A DNA stretch of 64,000 bases from Calothrix sp. HK-06 (GCF_001904745.1 NZ_MRCD01000003.1:124001-188000); one strand, 5' to 3'. Shown: positions 54,697 to 63,355, counted from the first letter of the stretch. Notes: a model not told the origin generated them from the sequence alone. Program-made: numbers and translations.

Positions 54697-56673
54697 ATGA
54701 CTCCTCTCCCTGCCCTCTTACTCTCACAGATGAAAATGCTTAGTTCTCCAAATTTGGGCTTTTCTAGAACTTTACGTGTCGATACTTTTGATCAACTGGG
54801 GAAATTGCTAGAGCAAATGGCTTCTTCTGTGGAAAATACAGCTTTAGTTTTGACAGAAGCAGTACTACAGCGGATTCCACTTTCAAGCCAATGGTTGATA
54901 AAACGCTTTACGGTGGTAATTTCACAGGGTTTTAGTGCGTTGTTAACAGGGACGAGGCAAGTCAGTTCTGATGTTATAGTACAAAATAATTTAACATGCA
55001 ATAATGATATTGATGATAATTACTTGCTAGATACAAGCATTACTTTTGATAGAGGTCTAATCAGTTCCTTCCTATTGGAACTAGGTGGGTTGTTTGGGCG
55101 CCATTCTGAAACATGCCAAGACTTGGAACACTACCGTGAGGTATTAGAGCCAAATAATGCAGCGTTGCAAGAGAAGTTTACATTACTGCTATTAGAATGT
55201 CTATTAACGCAGCCTGAAGTTACACAGTCCGAAGAAAGTGATAATTTAAATTTTTCAGCATGTCAGCATGTGGAAGATGCACTTTCTAAGCAAATAGCTC
55301 AAGAAAGACTGTTAAATCGTGTCACAACGCAAATCCGTAAAAGTTTAGATTTATCTGTAATTATGACGACGGCACTCGCGCAGGTGCGTGAGTTCTTAGA
55401 ATTAGACCGTTTGGTAATATATAAATTTGATGATTCAAATGTGACTCGTAATCATACATCTATACCGAATTTATCTTCCGCGTCCGCTTCAGTCACAGCA
55501 ACTAAGCAGTACGTAGACTATAAGGGTTGTATTGTTTACGAGGTTCGCGCTAGTGATGCGATTCCATCAGTATTGAATTGTGAAGAAAAAAATTGTTTTA
55601 CTCCAACTACTGAGTGTTGGACTAAATACCGTCAGGGTTTTACGCTAGCAGTCAATGATGTTTACAAAACTTATGTTAGTGAAAGGTGTTTGCTTAACTT
55701 TTTGGAAGACGTTAAAGTTCGTGCCAAATTAGTGGCGCCGATTATGTTTGAAAATAAGCTATGGGGATTGCTTATTGCTCATCAATGTTACAGCGCGCGT
55801 AACTGGAATGAAAGTGAGAAAAATTTTCTAGGCGCCGTTGCGGAACAACTTGCTATTGCCATTCACCAAGCAGAGTTAATGAAGTCTCTGACCCAAGAAA
55901 AGCAAAGTCTCGAACAACGGGTAATCGAACGCACAATGGCACTACATGACGCTTTGGTTGCTGCTGAAGCTGCAAGTCGTATACGTAGTGAGTTCTTAGC
56001 TACTATCAGCCATGAATTATTAACACCGTTAACTTACGTAATAGGAATGTCATCTACATTACTACGTTGGTCGTTTGGAGAATTATCGCAGCGTCAGCGT
56101 GATTATTTACAAACTATCCACGATAGCGGTGAACACCTGCTGGAAATGATAAACGATATTCTTGATTTATCACAAATTGAAGCTGGTAAAGCAGTACTAA
56201 ATAATACAGAGTTTACATTAAAAGAAGTAGCAGAATTAATTATTGACTCATTGCAAGAAAAAGCAACAACTCAACAAGTAGATTTAAAATTAGATATACT
56301 GATTGATGAAAATCGTCGCTTTTGTGCAGATGTACGGCGAGTACAGCAAGTTATTAACAATCTTTTAAGCAACGCGATAAAATTTACACCCGAAGGTGGA
56401 AGTGTAACATTGCGGTTATGGTGCGAAGATGGTAATGCGGTGTTTCAAGTTGAAGATACAGGAATTGGGATACCTGAAGAACAACTACCACAATTATTTG
56501 AAAAATTTCATCAGCTTGATACTCCATATCGGCGCCGTTATGGAGGAACAGGTTTAGGGTTAGCTTTAACTAAGCAACTTGTAGAAATGCATCGCGGTAG
56601 AATCGAAGTGGAATCAACAGTTGCAGTTGGCTCAATTTTTACAGTTTGGATACCTGAACAACCTAATGAATGA
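54697..56673 (+). CDS. DICT- and GAF-domain sensor histidine kinase
   Basis: A 658-aa cytosolic kinase. Residues 20-170 resemble the DICT sensory domain (RFTVVISQGFSALLTGTRQ). A GAF domain follows (about 205-400; LDRLVIYKF, VRAKLVAPIMFENKLWGLLI), then a short coiled coil and HisKA with His439 (ATISHELLTPLTYVIGMS) and a complete HATPase (NLLSNAIKFTPEGG, VEDTGIGIPEEQL, GGTGLGLALTKQL). No receiver domain is attached. The GAF lacks a clear bilin Cys. It is divergent from cobN with a 109-bp spacer. ATG 54697 is used; ATG 54730 is an alternative start. The partner regulator is not in the window. Confidence 0.91.
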   Translation: MTPLPALLLSQMKMLSSPNLGFSRTLRVDTFDQLGKLLEQMASSVENTALVLTEAVLQRIPLSSQWLIKRFTVVISQGFSALLTGTRQVSSDVIVQNNLTCNNDIDDNYLLDTSITFDRGLISSFLLELGGLFGRHSETCQDLEHYREVLEPNNAALQEKFTLLLLECLLTQPEVTQSEESDNLNFSACQHVEDALSKQIAQERLLNRVTTQIRKSLDLSVIMTTALAQVREFLELDRLVIYKFDDSNVTRNHTSIPNLSSASASVTATKQYVDYKGCIVYEVRASDAIPSVLNCEEKNCFTPTTECWTKYRQGFTLAVNDVYKTYVSERCLLNFLEDVKVRAKLVAPIMFENKLWGLLIAHQCYSARNWNESEKNFLGAVAEQLAIAIHQAELMKSLTQEKQSLEQRVIERTMALHDALVAAEAASRIRSEFLATISHELLTPLTYVIGMSSTLLRWSFGELSQRQRDYLQTIHDSGEHLLEMINDILDLSQIEAGKAVLNNTEFTLKEVAELIIDSLQEKATTQQVDLKLDILIDENRRFCADVRRVQQVINNLLSNAIKFTPEGGSVTLRLWCEDGNAVFQVEDTGIGIPEEQLPQLFEKFHQLDTPYRRRYGGTGLGLALTKQLVEMHRGRIEVESTVAVGSIFTVWIPEQPNE

Positions 56674-56677
56674 TATT

Positions 56678-56742
56678 GGCAACGGATATAACGGATGTAA
56701 CGGATGGATAGTAGGTTGGGTGGAGCGACAGCGTAACCCAAC
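56678..56742. repeat. ACGGAT tandem repeat plus GTTGGGT palindrome
   Basis: GGCAACGGATATAACGGATG and a third ACGGATGG unit (56678-56707) match 18992-19023 in inverted orientation. Next to it is an inverted repeat GTTGGGT / ACCCAAC (56715-56742) of the kind common between cyanobacterial genes. Both lie between the histidine kinase and csaB ends. Confidence 0.7.
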
Positions 56743-56759
56743 ATCAATAAAATTTACAT

Positions 56760-57797
56760 CTAAGTTAAGGCATCTTCTAATACAGCTTTGTGGATTGATG
56801 CTCTATCGAGTAAAAATTGTATTTTATCTGGTGATAGCGGGTCGCCGTTCGCGTAGTGTTCAATCCAGGTTTTACTAATTACATTGGCATCGTTAGGTAA
56901 ATTTGCTAAATCCCAACCTGGCATATCAGTATCTTCCATTAAGCGGTTTACTTTTGGGTCGTAGCTGATAGCAAATGCACGGCATCCTTCGCTTGCTGCC
57001 ATAATTAGGCTATGTAACCGCATTCCTATGGCCATTTCTACACCGCGAAATACACCTTTCAAGATTTGCGGTTCTTCAAAATGTAATATTTGACTAACGT
57101 CTTTGAGTGCTGGTTGAATAGCTTGGGCAATTTCATAATCTTGTGCTTTCTGGAATGGTAAAAGCACAATAAACGTTTGTGTGGCTTTTTGAAAGTCAAC
57201 TAATGCGCGTGTTATTGTTTCTAAACGTGGTGCCGTTAGTAGCGGATGTGACCTTAAAGTTACAGCTACCTTTGGCGCCGGCAAATCCCAAAGTCCTGGT
57301 GTTGGCTTTGAATCCATTGCCCATACAGGGTCTGGGGCAAGGAAATAAGGAATATTCCACTCATTTAATAGTGCAGCACTCGCATTATCGCGCACACTCA
57401 CTTTAGTACAATTAGCGAATGTTTGCCTTGCTACCCAACGCACTTGTGAACGTTTGAGTGGCCCAATACCTTGTGCCCATGCTACTGTTTTTAAACCCAT
57501 TTTTTGTGCTAACGCCATTAAGCCAGCATAATAAAATGGACTTATAAAGCTTGTAGCATCTTGAATTAAACTACCACCACCCCAAATAAACGCATCACAC
57601 GAACGTAAAGCTTTAATAACGCTACTCATAGACATACGTTCATGTGCCTCAACACCATAACGTTGACTCGTTTCATCAGGATTTCCTGACAAAACAACAG
57701 GTGTAACGTGTGATGGTAGCATTTGTAAAAGTGTAGCTAACAGTGCCTCATCGCCACCGTTGCCTTTACCGTAATATCCAGATAGTAACGCGCGCAT
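56760..57797 (-). CDS. csaB: Polysaccharide pyruvyl transferase CsaB
   Basis: A 345-aa enzyme that adds ketal-linked pyruvate to a cell wall polysaccharide, which in other bacteria anchors SLH-domain proteins. Signature stretches are SGYYGKGNGGDEALLATLL (residues 6-24), FIWGGGSLIQDATSF (about 90), AQGIGPLKR and MRLHSLIMAASEGCRAFAISYDPKV (about 245-270). It fits the SLH-rich outer surface of cyanobacteria. It is convergent with the histidine kinase. ATG 57797 is clear. GGCGCC occurs once. Confidence 0.93.
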   Translation of the reverse strand: MRALLSGYYGKGNGGDEALLATLLQMLPSHVTPVVLSGNPDETSQRYGVEAHERMSMSSVIKALRSCDAFIWGGGSLIQDATSFISPFYYAGLMALAQKMGLKTVAWAQGIGPLKRSQVRWVARQTFANCTKVSVRDNASAALLNEWNIPYFLAPDPVWAMDSKPTPGLWDLPAPKVAVTLRSHPLLTAPRLETITRALVDFQKATQTFIVLLPFQKAQDYEIAQAIQPALKDVSQILHFEEPQILKGVFRGVEMAIGMRLHSLIMAASEGCRAFAISYDPKVNRLMEDTDMPGWDLANLPNDANVISKTWIEHYANGDPLSPDKIQFLLDRASIHKAVLEDALT

Positions 57798-58052
57798 AAT
57801 AATTTTATATTTTACATTACCGTATACCGTAGGGGCAGGTTAACCCATAACCTCCAACAGAAAAAATCTCGTAAACCCGCCCTTACAGGATTGTAGATTA
57901 ACAATATTCATATAAAACAGGTACGTGGGGGCGATACAAAATTGCAATTGCATTTGAGGCGGATTTAGGGGGGTAGGTTTAGGGGCGGGTTTAGATATAT
58001 CCTGGTAAGTATGGAAAATTTAGGTTAACCCGCCCGTACATCATTCATTATT
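57798..58052. other. Spacer with GGTTAACCC-type repeats
   Basis: 255 bp divergent spacer between csaB and the DUF2499 gene. It has GGTTAACCC near 57838 and again near 58023 (AGGTTAACCCGCCCGTAC), and a TTTAGGGG-type direct repeat near 57966-57985. No gene is visible. Confidence 0.45.
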
Positions 58053-58361
58053 ATGCACGCTCTTTCGATTCCCACTTGGATAATTCACGTTTCTAGCGTT
58101 ATCGAATGGATAGTTGCTATTTGGCTAATTTGGACTTATGGTGAATTAACTCAAAATAAAGCTTGGTGGGGATTTTCGTTTGCTATGTTACCCGCGTTAG
58201 TTAGCGCAATGTGTGCTTGTACATGGCATTACTTTGATAACTCTCCGTCTTTGGAATGGTTGGTTACACTTCAAGCTAGTATGACAGTATTAGGTAATTT
58301 TACTTTGCTATTAGCTGGATTCTGGATATGGCGCCATAGTACCAGCAATGCAAATTCTTAA
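58053..58361 (+). CDS. DUF2499 membrane protein
   Basis: A 102-aa protein with three hydrophobic helices. It opens ALSIPTWIIHVSSVIEWIVA and contains WWGFSFAMLPALVSAMCACT and HYFDNSPSLEWLV, which identify the DUF2499 family, conserved in cyanobacteria and plant plastids. The biochemical role is unknown to me. It lies 33 nt upstream of a DUF3593 gene; the two families usually occur together, so they probably form a complex in the thylakoid or plasma membrane. ATG 58053. Confidence 0.87.
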   Translation: MHALSIPTWIIHVSSVIEWIVAIWLIWTYGELTQNKAWWGFSFAMLPALVSAMCACTWHYFDNSPSLEWLVTLQASMTVLGNFTLLLAGFWIWRHSTSNANS

Positions 58362-58394
58362 ATGGCACCGTTTTAAAATAATACTTTCTGTAAT

Positions 58395-58715
58395 ATGTCT
58401 AAAGAAACATTATTCGCACTTTCGCTGTTTCCCTATTTGGGTTTTTTATGGTTTATTACCCGTTCGGGACAAATGCCTAAGCTAGCTCTATATGGGTTTT
58501 ATGGTACTCTAGTATTTGTAGCTGTTACAATTCCTGCTGGAATTTATGCTCAAGTCCACTATGGCACGTCTTTAGCCAATGTTGACTGGTTGCATGGTAG
58601 TGCAGAAGTATTTTTGACGCTGACTAATATATTGGTTGTGTTGGGTTTTCGACAAGCGATTATAGAAAAGAAACAAGTTTCAAAGGATGTTTCTATACCT
58701 GCTCAAGATATATAA
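58395..58715 (+). CDS. DUF3593 membrane protein
   Basis: A 106-aa protein with three membrane helices. LFALSLFPYLGFLWFITRS, MPKLALYGFYGTLVFVAVTI and VDWLHGSAEVFLTLTNILVV are typical of DUF3593, which is also conserved in plastid lineages. It follows the DUF2499 gene in an operon. In both proteins a conserved Trp/His pair sits near the second helix. The function is unknown. A short acidic and basic tail ends it. Confidence 0.87.
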   Translation: MSKETLFALSLFPYLGFLWFITRSGQMPKLALYGFYGTLVFVAVTIPAGIYAQVHYGTSLANVDWLHGSAEVFLTLTNILVVLGFRQAIIEKKQVSKDVSIPAQDI

Positions 58716-58787
58716 CTAATTAGGTAGATAGTATTGTTTGAGATAAAAACATCCTCCAATCATACGATATTGTCCTGGTAATGTGAC

Positions 58788-58799
58788 ACTTACGTAAGT
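58788..58799. promoter_or_regulatory. 12-bp perfect palindrome ACTTACGTAAGT
   Basis: Located about 95 nt before the glycine-zipper gene, followed by TATAAT at 58816-58821. Position and symmetry suggest an operator for that gene. The regulator is not identifiable. Confidence 0.4.
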
Positions 58800-58893
58800 T
58801 AAACATGGCGATTTTTATAATAGGTAATATTGTCTAAACTATAGATAAGGAAGAAAACACATTTAGAAACCTTAGTAAAGAGGTAGGTGCATA

Positions 58894-59298
58894 ATGAATC
58901 CTATTAAGAAAGCAATTCTACCAAGCTTAATGGCTACCAGCTTGTTCGGCGCCACATTATTACCAGCGCAACAAGCATCAGCAGACGACCGAGTTTTACG
59001 TGATATTGGTGTAGGTGCTGCTGCTGGCGCCGCTGCTGGTTTAATTACTGGTCAAGGTTCGTTTTTAGGTAATGCTGTTAATGGTGGTGCTGCTGGTGCT
59101 GCTGTGAATGCGGCACAAGGTACTGCAAAACAAGGTAGAACTAATAGAGCGCGTAGAAAGAACCGCAACCCAGTTCTAGATATCGGTGTTGGTGCTGGTG
59201 CTGGTGTAGGAGCAGGGGCTGTTAGAGGAAATAGAAACACTGGTAATAACGCGATTACTGGCGCCGCAGCCGGTGCTGCAATTCACTTACTGAAGTAA
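58894..59298 (+). CDS. Secreted glycine-zipper protein
   Basis: A 134-aa protein. A signal peptide (about residues 1-30, KKAILPSLMATSLFGATLLP then AQQASA) precedes two glycine-zipper segments of the form DIGVGA.AGA (about 37-70 and 95-132), separated by a basic linker (GRTNRARRKNRN). Such Gly/Ala helices insert into or span membranes and can oligomerise. The two halves look like an internal duplication. An AGAGGTAGG ribosome site precedes the ATG. It may be an outer-membrane or periplasmic stress protein; function unknown. Three GGCGCC sites occur, two of them encoding Gly-Ala of the zipper. Confidence 0.85.
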   Translation: MNPIKKAILPSLMATSLFGATLLPAQQASADDRVLRDIGVGAAAGAAAGLITGQGSFLGNAVNGGAAGAAVNAAQGTAKQGRTNRARRKNRNPVLDIGVGAGAGVGAGAVRGNRNTGNNAITGAAAGAAIHLLK

Positions 59299-59312
59299 GT
59301 AATTTTCCATGT

Positions 59313-59335
59313 AGGATAGGCATCCTGCCTGTCCT
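59313..59335. repeat. Palindromic repeat AGGATAGGCA-TCC-TGCCTGTCCT
   Basis: Ten-base arms with one T-G pair and a three-base loop, a member of the GGCATCCTGCC family also seen at 5866, 15058 and 61171. Located between a gene and its terminator. Confidence 0.7.
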
Positions 59336-59360
59336 GCTACCACCATAAGATAAGCATCAA

Positions 59361-59389
59361 AAACCCGTCTTCTTGTGGAAGGCGGGTTT
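59361..59389. terminator. Bidirectional hairpin between the glycine-zipper gene and metG
   Basis: AAACCCGTCTTC / GAAGGCGGGTTT, 12-bp stem with one T-G pair and a 5-nt loop, flanked by A and T runs. It lies between two convergent genes and fits a shared terminator. Confidence 0.75.
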
Positions 59390-59408
59390 GTTTATGTAGA
59401 TTCAATTG

Positions 59409-61082
59409 TCAACTACCAAATTTTATTGACAAAGCTTTAATTTCTTCATCTTCTAATTTTCTAAACAGAGGAGGAATCAAGTCAAATTTATGACCTGGTT
59501 GCAAAGCTTTAAAATTAACGCTTCCGCTAATTTTGGTCGTTCTGTCTATATGTGATAGATATAACGCATCAAATAACTTTGCAGATGTAAATGGAAGAAT
59601 AGGCGCCTGTACAATTGCATAAATTCTGATTAAATTTATACATGTTCGTATTACTTGCGCTGCTTCATCACGATTGGTTTTAATTAGTTTCCAAGGCGCC
59701 TTTTCATCAATATACTGGTTGCCGAGTATCCATAAAAAATAGAGTGTATCTATTGATTTACGAAATTCTAAATTACTTAAACAATCGCAATATTTACTAA
59801 CTAACCGCGTGCAGCTATTTTCTAACTCTTGTTCTCTTTGTCCTGCAATTCCTCCTTCGGGAACAGTAGAATCAAAATGCGTGGCAGCAAATTTTAAAAT
59901 ACGGTTGACAAAATTACCAAAAGTATCTGCAAGTTCTTTATTTACCTTGACTTGGAATAATTCCCAAGTAAATGTAGAATCGGCAGATTCAGGAATCATT
60001 GACAATAAACTATATCGCCAATAGTCCGCAGGTAAAATCTCTAACGCTTGGTCTAAGAATATACCGCGCTTGGAGCTAGTAGAAAATTTACCACCGTAAT
60101 AGTTCAGCCAATTGAATCCTTTGATTTCGTCGGCAAGTTTCCAATTTTCTCGTGTTCCCAAAATCATAGCTGGAAACATAATTGTATGGAATGGCAAGTT
60201 GTCTTTTGCCATGAATTGGACGTACTTGGTATTTTCAGTATCTTGCCACCAAGTTTCCCAATCTTGAGAATTTTCTACACCCCATGCTTGGGTTGCAGCA
60301 ATATATCCAATTGGTGCGTCAAACCATACATAAAATACTTTGTCCTCAAAACCAGGACGAGGAACGGGAACTCCCCAACTAAGGTCACGAGTAATACACC
60401 TGTCTTGGAGTCCTTTGTTTAACCATCCAAGTGCTATTGATTTAGTTAAGTTAGACCAGTTGGGATGTTGTTCTGCCCAATTTCTAACTTCATCACTGAG
60501 TGCAGAAAGTTTTAGGAATAGGTGTCTGGTTTTGCGAACTTCTAATTTTGTGCTTCCTGATATTGCTGAACGTGGTTCGATTAAGTCTGTAGGGTCTAGT
60601 ACAGATGTGCAATTTTCGCATTGGTCTCCTCTTGCTGATTGATAACCACAATGCGGACAAGTCCCAATTACGTATCTATCAGGTAGGAACCGTGCATCAT
60701 CAAGAGAATATACAAGATTTATTTCGCGTTCTTCGATATAACCGTTTTTATCAAGCAATTGATAAAAATTTTGGGTTAATTCGTGGTTATAGTTGCTAGA
60801 GTTGCGACCAAAATAATCGAAAGATAAACCAAAGCTTCGATAGATATCTAATTGGATTTGATACATGTTTTGGCAGAACGAAGCGGTATCGAGTTTAGCT
60901 TCTGATGCTGCGAGTTCTGCGGGTGTTCCATGTTCGTCGGTGGCACAAATAAATAGAACTTGTTCACCGCATTGCCTTAAAAAGCGCGCGTATACATCTG
61001 CTGGAAGCATTGAACCCACAAGGTTTCCCAGGTGCTTGATTCCATTAATGTACGGTAGTGCGCTAGTGATTAAATGTTTAAT
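59409..61082 (-). CDS. metG: Methionyl-tRNA synthetase, short form, start codon apparently ATT
   Basis: A class I synthetase charging tRNA-Met, 558 aa if the full domain is counted. The HIGH region reads ALPYINGIKHLGNLVGSMLP, the zinc knuckle CPHCGYQSARGDQCENC, and the KMSKS equivalent GGKFSTSSKRG; VPVPRPGFEDKVFYVWFDAP is typical. The expected first residues MKHLITSALPY appear as IKHLITSALPY, encoded by ATT AAA at 61082; the frame upstream has no ATG, GTG or TTG before a stop codon. The first ordinary start codon (GTG 61019) would delete the HIGH motif. So either ATT is used for initiation or the gene has lost its start. It lacks the C-terminal tRNA-binding domain. Confidence 0.85.
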   Translation of the reverse strand: MKHLITSALPYINGIKHLGNLVGSMLPADVYARFLRQCGEQVLFICATDEHGTPAELAASEAKLDTASFCQNMYQIQLDIYRSFGLSFDYFGRNSSNYNHELTQNFYQLLDKNGYIEEREINLVYSLDDARFLPDRYVIGTCPHCGYQSARGDQCENCTSVLDPTDLIEPRSAISGSTKLEVRKTRHLFLKLSALSDEVRNWAEQHPNWSNLTKSIALGWLNKGLQDRCITRDLSWGVPVPRPGFEDKVFYVWFDAPIGYIAATQAWGVENSQDWETWWQDTENTKYVQFMAKDNLPFHTIMFPAMILGTRENWKLADEIKGFNWLNYYGGKFSTSSKRGIFLDQALEILPADYWRYSLLSMIPESADSTFTWELFQVKVNKELADTFGNFVNRILKFAATHFDSTVPEGGIAGQREQELENSCTRLVSKYCDCLSNLEFRKSIDTLYFLWILGNQYIDEKAPWKLIKTNRDEAAQVIRTCINLIRIYAIVQAPILPFTSAKLFDALYLSHIDRTTKISGSVNFKALQPGHKFDLIPPLFRKLEDEEIKALSIKFGS

Positions 61083-61170
61083 TTGATTGCGTTGAGGCGC
61101 CTTATGTATATTGTTGCTGAAGTTGGTCTTCCTGTTTTGTCGATAAGTTGTATTTTTCTATATTACAACA

Positions 61171-61199
61171 TCTCTTGTGGAACAGACATCCTGCCTGTT
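61171..61199. repeat. Palindromic repeat CTTGTGGAACAGACATCCTG type
   Basis: A member of the repeat family at 5866 and 15058 with imperfect arms AACAGACA / TGCCTGTT, followed by a T tract (about 61198-61205). On the plus strand it looks like a terminator. Confidence 0.6.
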
Positions 61200-61361
61200 T
61201 TTTTTACAATCATTCAGTTAAATCACTGAGTGCAAAAGTATATAACTTAAGCAATCCTATGTATTGAGGGTAAGACTAAAATTATTTTATATCTAAGCAT
61301 TTATGCTACGAGCTTTAAATATTGCGGGTTATGAACTGCATAAAGTAAGTAATGGCACCAA

Positions 61362-61439
61362 AAATTGCTTGACTCGCTGGGTGATAGTGGACAGCTAATA
61401 ATAGAAGTGATTCCAGAGCTTGAATTAATTAATCTATAA
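61362..61439 (+). pseudogene. Remnant of an HstK-type AAA/Ser-Thr/His kinase
   Basis: Twenty-five codons, KLLDSLGDSGQLIIEVIPEL then ELINL and a stop at 61437, match the conserved DSGQLIIDVIPEVELIIG segment of the huge cyanobacterial kinases that combine a Ser/Thr kinase, AAA ATPase, GAF and histidine kinase. Nothing else of such a gene is present. The match rests on one motif. Confidence 0.4.
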
Positions 61440-61453
61440 AAGCAAATCAAAAA

Positions 61454-61933
61454 ATGAAATTAAAAATATTTTTCCTTGCCACTTTACTATCCCTCTCCAT
61501 CACCGCACACTCGAACCAAGTTTTAGCGCAAACTAAAACCAAACGAATAGAAAATCAAATTCAAACTCTTAAACAATCAGAAAAACGCTGGATACTAGTT
61601 GATATATCCAAGCAAACATTAACAGCTTGGGAAGGAAGCAACCCTGTTTATGCAGTCAAAGTTTCCACAGGCAAAAAAAAGACTCCTACTTTAATAGGAG
61701 CTTTCAATATTCAAACCAAACACCGTAAAGCGAGAATGCGCGGCGCCGACTATGATGTTCAGAATGTGCCATATGTAATGTATTATGATGGCGGTTATGG
61801 AATACATGGCGCCTATTGGCATCGTAGTTTTGGCACACCTGTTAGTCGTGGTTGTGTCAATGTGGCGCCGAACCATGCAAAATGGTTATATGAATGGGCA
61901 ACAGTGGGAACCCCTGTAATTGTTCAGAAGTAG
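61454..61933 (+). CDS. L,D-transpeptidase (YkuD family)
   Basis: A 159-aa secreted enzyme that makes 3-3 crosslinks in peptidoglycan or attaches proteins to it. A signal peptide (MKLKIFFLATLLSLSITAHS, cleavage near VLAQ) is followed by the YkuD domain with the catalytic motif: His in YGIHGAYWHRSFG and Cys in VSRGCVNV (about residue 134). The substrate-binding start ILVDISKQTLTAWEG is typical. No peptidoglycan-binding domain is attached. Three GGCGCC sites. A strong terminator follows. Confidence 0.93.
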   Translation: MKLKIFFLATLLSLSITAHSNQVLAQTKTKRIENQIQTLKQSEKRWILVDISKQTLTAWEGSNPVYAVKVSTGKKKTPTLIGAFNIQTKHRKARMRGADYDVQNVPYVMYYDGGYGIHGAYWHRSFGTPVSRGCVNVAPNHAKWLYEWATVGTPVIVQK

Positions 61934-61936
61934 GGT

Positions 61937-61998
61937 GCGATCAGGCTACCAACAAATTTCAACGTAGTTATATAACTTGTAGCTTGATCGCCTTTTTT
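61937..61998 (+). terminator. Rho-independent terminator after the L,D-transpeptidase gene
   Basis: GCGATCAGGCTAC (61937-61949) pairs with GTAGCTTGATCGC (61979-61991; 12 of 13 plus one G-T pair), followed at once by CTTTTTT. The loop is 29 nt. Confidence 0.8.
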
Positions 61999-62075
61999 CG
62001 TGCCATTCGCCTATGGTGTAGGGCTTCTTACTGTATTAAGCTAATGAAGGTGGTTGCCCTTACCTTATAGGAACG

Positions 62076-62924
62076 ATGAGCCAAAGTAAAATACCCCAGA
62101 TTCTGGAAACCTTCGAGGCTAATTTGTTATCTGAGTGGATGACTGAGTTAGCCGCTATTAATATTCGCAGAGGTTTGATTAAAGAAGTCCAGTTAAAGGA
62201 GGAGTGCCAGGAATTTCTTAGCTTGTTTCGGGTTGCTGTTGGGCAGGGCAACTTGAGTAATATTAAGGCAGCAGCTTGGCAGGAGATGCGGGAGATGCTG
62301 ACTAGCATTTCTCGATCACGATCACAAAAAGGCTTCACACCGTCTGAAACGGCTACATTCGTCTTTTCGTTCAAGCAACCCCTCTTCAACCGGATGCGTC
62401 AGGAATTGAAAGACCCTATTGAGTTGGGTGAAGAAATTTGGCTAGCCACAAACTTACTAGATCAGATGGGACTGCTGATTATGGAAGCTTATCAAAAGGC
62501 GCGCGAAGCGGTGATTTTGCGACAGCAGGAAGAGTTGATGGAGCTATCTACGCCAGTGGTTAAACTCTGGGATGGTATTTTGGCATTACCCATTATCGGC
62601 ACCCTGGATAGTGCCCGCACTCAAATAGTGATGGAGTCGTTGTTGCAAAAGATTGTGGAAACCGGGTCAGAAGTTGCCATCATTGACATTACTGGGGTTC
62701 CCACTGTCGATACCCTTACCGCTCAACATCTGCTTAAGACCGTTACTGCTGCCCGTCTTATGGGCGCCGATTGTATGATCAGTGGTATTCGTCCTCAAAT
62801 CGCCCAAACTATTGTCTATCTTGGCATTGATCTGGCTAATGTTGTAACAAAGGCAACGTTAGCCGATGCCTTTCTCGCAGCGCTAAAACGGTTGGGAGCG
62901 ACCATTAGCTCTCGACCCAAATAG
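62076..62924 (+). CDS. rsbR: RsbR-like stressosome protein (RsbRD_N + STAS)
   Basis: A 282-aa protein. Residues 1-155 are a helical RsbRD-type N-domain (LSEWMTELAAINIRRGLIKE), and residues 160-275 are a STAS domain (LWDGILALPIIGTLDSARTQ, AIIDITGVPTVDTLTAQHLL) with a phosphorylatable Thr in the usual place (GVPTVDT). It forms the sensory shell of stressosomes with RsbS and is phosphorylated by RsbT. It leads an operon with 17 nt to the next gene. GC content here is close to 50 percent in sampled lines, higher than in the rest of the window. Confidence 0.88.
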   Translation: MSQSKIPQILETFEANLLSEWMTELAAINIRRGLIKEVQLKEECQEFLSLFRVAVGQGNLSNIKAAAWQEMREMLTSISRSRSQKGFTPSETATFVFSFKQPLFNRMRQELKDPIELGEEIWLATNLLDQMGLLIMEAYQKAREAVILRQQEELMELSTPVVKLWDGILALPIIGTLDSARTQIVMESLLQKIVETGSEVAIIDITGVPTVDTLTAQHLLKTVTAARLMGADCMISGIRPQIAQTIVYLGIDLANVVTKATLADAFLAALKRLGATISSRPK

Positions 62925-62941
62925 ATGGATAGGAGAAACCA

Positions 62942-63355
62942 ATGGAACGCATTCCCATACTCAAAATGGGTAATTTCCTGCTTGTGACGATTCAGGTGGA
63001 TATGCACGATCGCCTTGCCATGACGCTACAGGACGACTTGACCAATCGCATCACTCAAACTCACGCTCATGGTGTCCTGATCGATATTTCTGCCTTAGAG
63101 ATTGTTGATTCCTTTATTGGTAGAATTTTAGGTAACATTGCCAAAATGTCACGGGTGCTGGATGCAGAAACGGTTGTTGTCGGGATGCAGCCTGCTGTAG
63201 CAATTACCTTAGTCGAATTGGGGTTATCACTGACAGGCATTCGCACTGCCCTAAATGTGGAAAAGGGCATGGCACTGTTGCGCTCGTCACTTAATGAAAC
63301 TACAAATCAAATCAGTACCACTGAATGGCGTGCTTCGGACGATGCACAAGACTGA
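62942..63355 (+). CDS. rsbS: RsbS-like STAS protein
   Basis: A 137-aa single STAS domain protein. IPILKMGNFLLVTIQVDMHD opens it, and LIDISALEIVDSFIGRILGN carries the RsbS signature with Ser (IVDSFIGR) as the phosphorylation site. GAGCAA-type sites are absent, but AGGAGA lies 6 nt before ATG 62942. Its stop overlaps the start of the RsbT-like gene by 14 nt. The RsbS scaffold holds RsbT until stress releases it. The basic arrangement matches the Bacillus-type module, here without a sigma-B locus in view. Confidence 0.88.
   Translation: MERIPILKMGNFLLVTIQVDMHDRLAMTLQDDLTNRITQTHAHGVLIDISALEIVDSFIGRILGNIAKMSRVLDAETVVVGMQPAVAITLVELGLSLTGIRTALNVEKGMALLRSSLNETTNQISTTEWRASDDAQD

Noticed and set aside
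63255-63341. Earlier start for the RsbT-like gene
   Set aside because: It would overlap rsbS by about 100 nt and adds residues unlike the family; ATG 63342 fits.
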